Below, piece after piece: positions 62,253 through 62,532 of a DNA stretch of 62,532 nt. The notes beneath the pieces are model-generated. The model saw nothing but the letters and a program-made list of their open reading frames with translations. It ran no database searches and was not told where the DNA came from. Made by a program: the position numbers and the translations under genes. Every line of letters begins with the position of its first letter. Position 1 is the first letter of the stretch. This DNA is from Lingula anatina (taxonomy: Eukaryota; Brachiopoda; Lingulata; Lingulida; Lingulidae): contig NW_019774625.1 in NCBI RefSeq assembly GCF_001039355.2, positions 307,750 through 370,281 of the forward strand, given 5' to 3'.

Positions 62253-62532
62253 ATGAGTAGACTTGCTAGCAGAAAGTATATTGCAGAGTTAGCCATAACA
62301 GTTAACTGACTTAAAATGTACCTCTGCAGCATACCTCCCCACCATAAAAACATTTTAATCTTCTTACAAACACCGATTTGATGCCCCACCTGCAAGTGTG
62401 GAACAGTGTAAGCCATACCAGTTTACAATGACTTAGATTGCACTTTTGCAGCATCCCAACCCACCACATAACTTTTTGATCTTCACTGTTTTTCTAAATG
62501 AAATGATTTTGATCAAAGTGTGTGTGTGTGTG
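62253..62532. other. Right edge, nothing coding recognised
   Basis: The first UTP6 coding exon is expected upstream, but I cannot find it here. GCATACCTCCCCACC and GCATCCCAACCCACC (about 62330 and 62450) head two loosely similar ~110-bp segments. A (TG)n tract starts at 62518 and runs off the window. Confidence 0.4.

Noticed and set aside
61549-62532. Search for the first UTP6 coding exon
   Set aside because: No minus-strand frame here resembles the conserved N-terminal segment and ends in a donor of the right phase; it is most likely beyond the window.

Overview
The window looks like nuclear DNA of a bilaterian invertebrate. It is AT-rich, the genes are intron-rich, tRNA genes are scattered, and many small DNA-transposon families are present. 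The proteins (Sp5, PTAR1, a BTB-BACK-Kelch protein, UTP6) are conserved across animals. I cannot fix the phylum; a marine deuterostome such as a hemichordate would fit. The assembly has one 851-nt N gap (27377-28227) and two single-N joins (15654, 29280).

Layout. 1-5059: no gene seen. 5060-7601 (-): two-exon Sp5 zinc-finger transcription factor with TCF/LEF-type motifs in its intron and upstream flank. 9689-10293: nested TTAA-flanked MITEs. 12349-12430 (+): tRNA-Ser(CGA). 12724-12795 (-): initiator tRNA-Met. 13155-15002 (+): PTAR1, two exons, 399 aa. 16322-21351: a DNA transposon with inverted ends, interrupted by a second, Tc1/mariner-like transposon (18349-20521). That inner element has matching terminal inverted repeats, a TA target duplication, a broken transposase and an exon-like BEN domain on the opposite strand. 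21352-29280: repeat-rich DNA with a palindromic Tc1 derivative (23782-25351), microsatellites and the N gap. 29281-30988: a second, left-truncated copy of the outer transposon that keeps the empty site of the inner one.

31296-34934 (+): seven-exon BTB-BACK-Kelch gene, 630 aa. 35814-61548 (-): UTP6, 21 exons, only its first ~35 codons lying beyond the right edge. Its 14.8-kb intron holds a gene on the opposite strand (51280-52074) for a single-pass membrane protein I do not recognise. Copies of the TTAA MITE and of a fold-back family lie inside or next to UTP6.

The genes do not form a pathway: Sp5 is a developmental regulator, PTAR1 is a prenyltransferase-alpha-type protein, the Kelch protein is probably a CUL3 adaptor, and UTP6 acts in 18S rRNA maturation. 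The most unusual object is the TA-flanked transposon that carries a BEN-domain exon with its own poly(A) signal. The 337-bp TTAA MITE and the fold-back family both recur and can be defined from this window alone.
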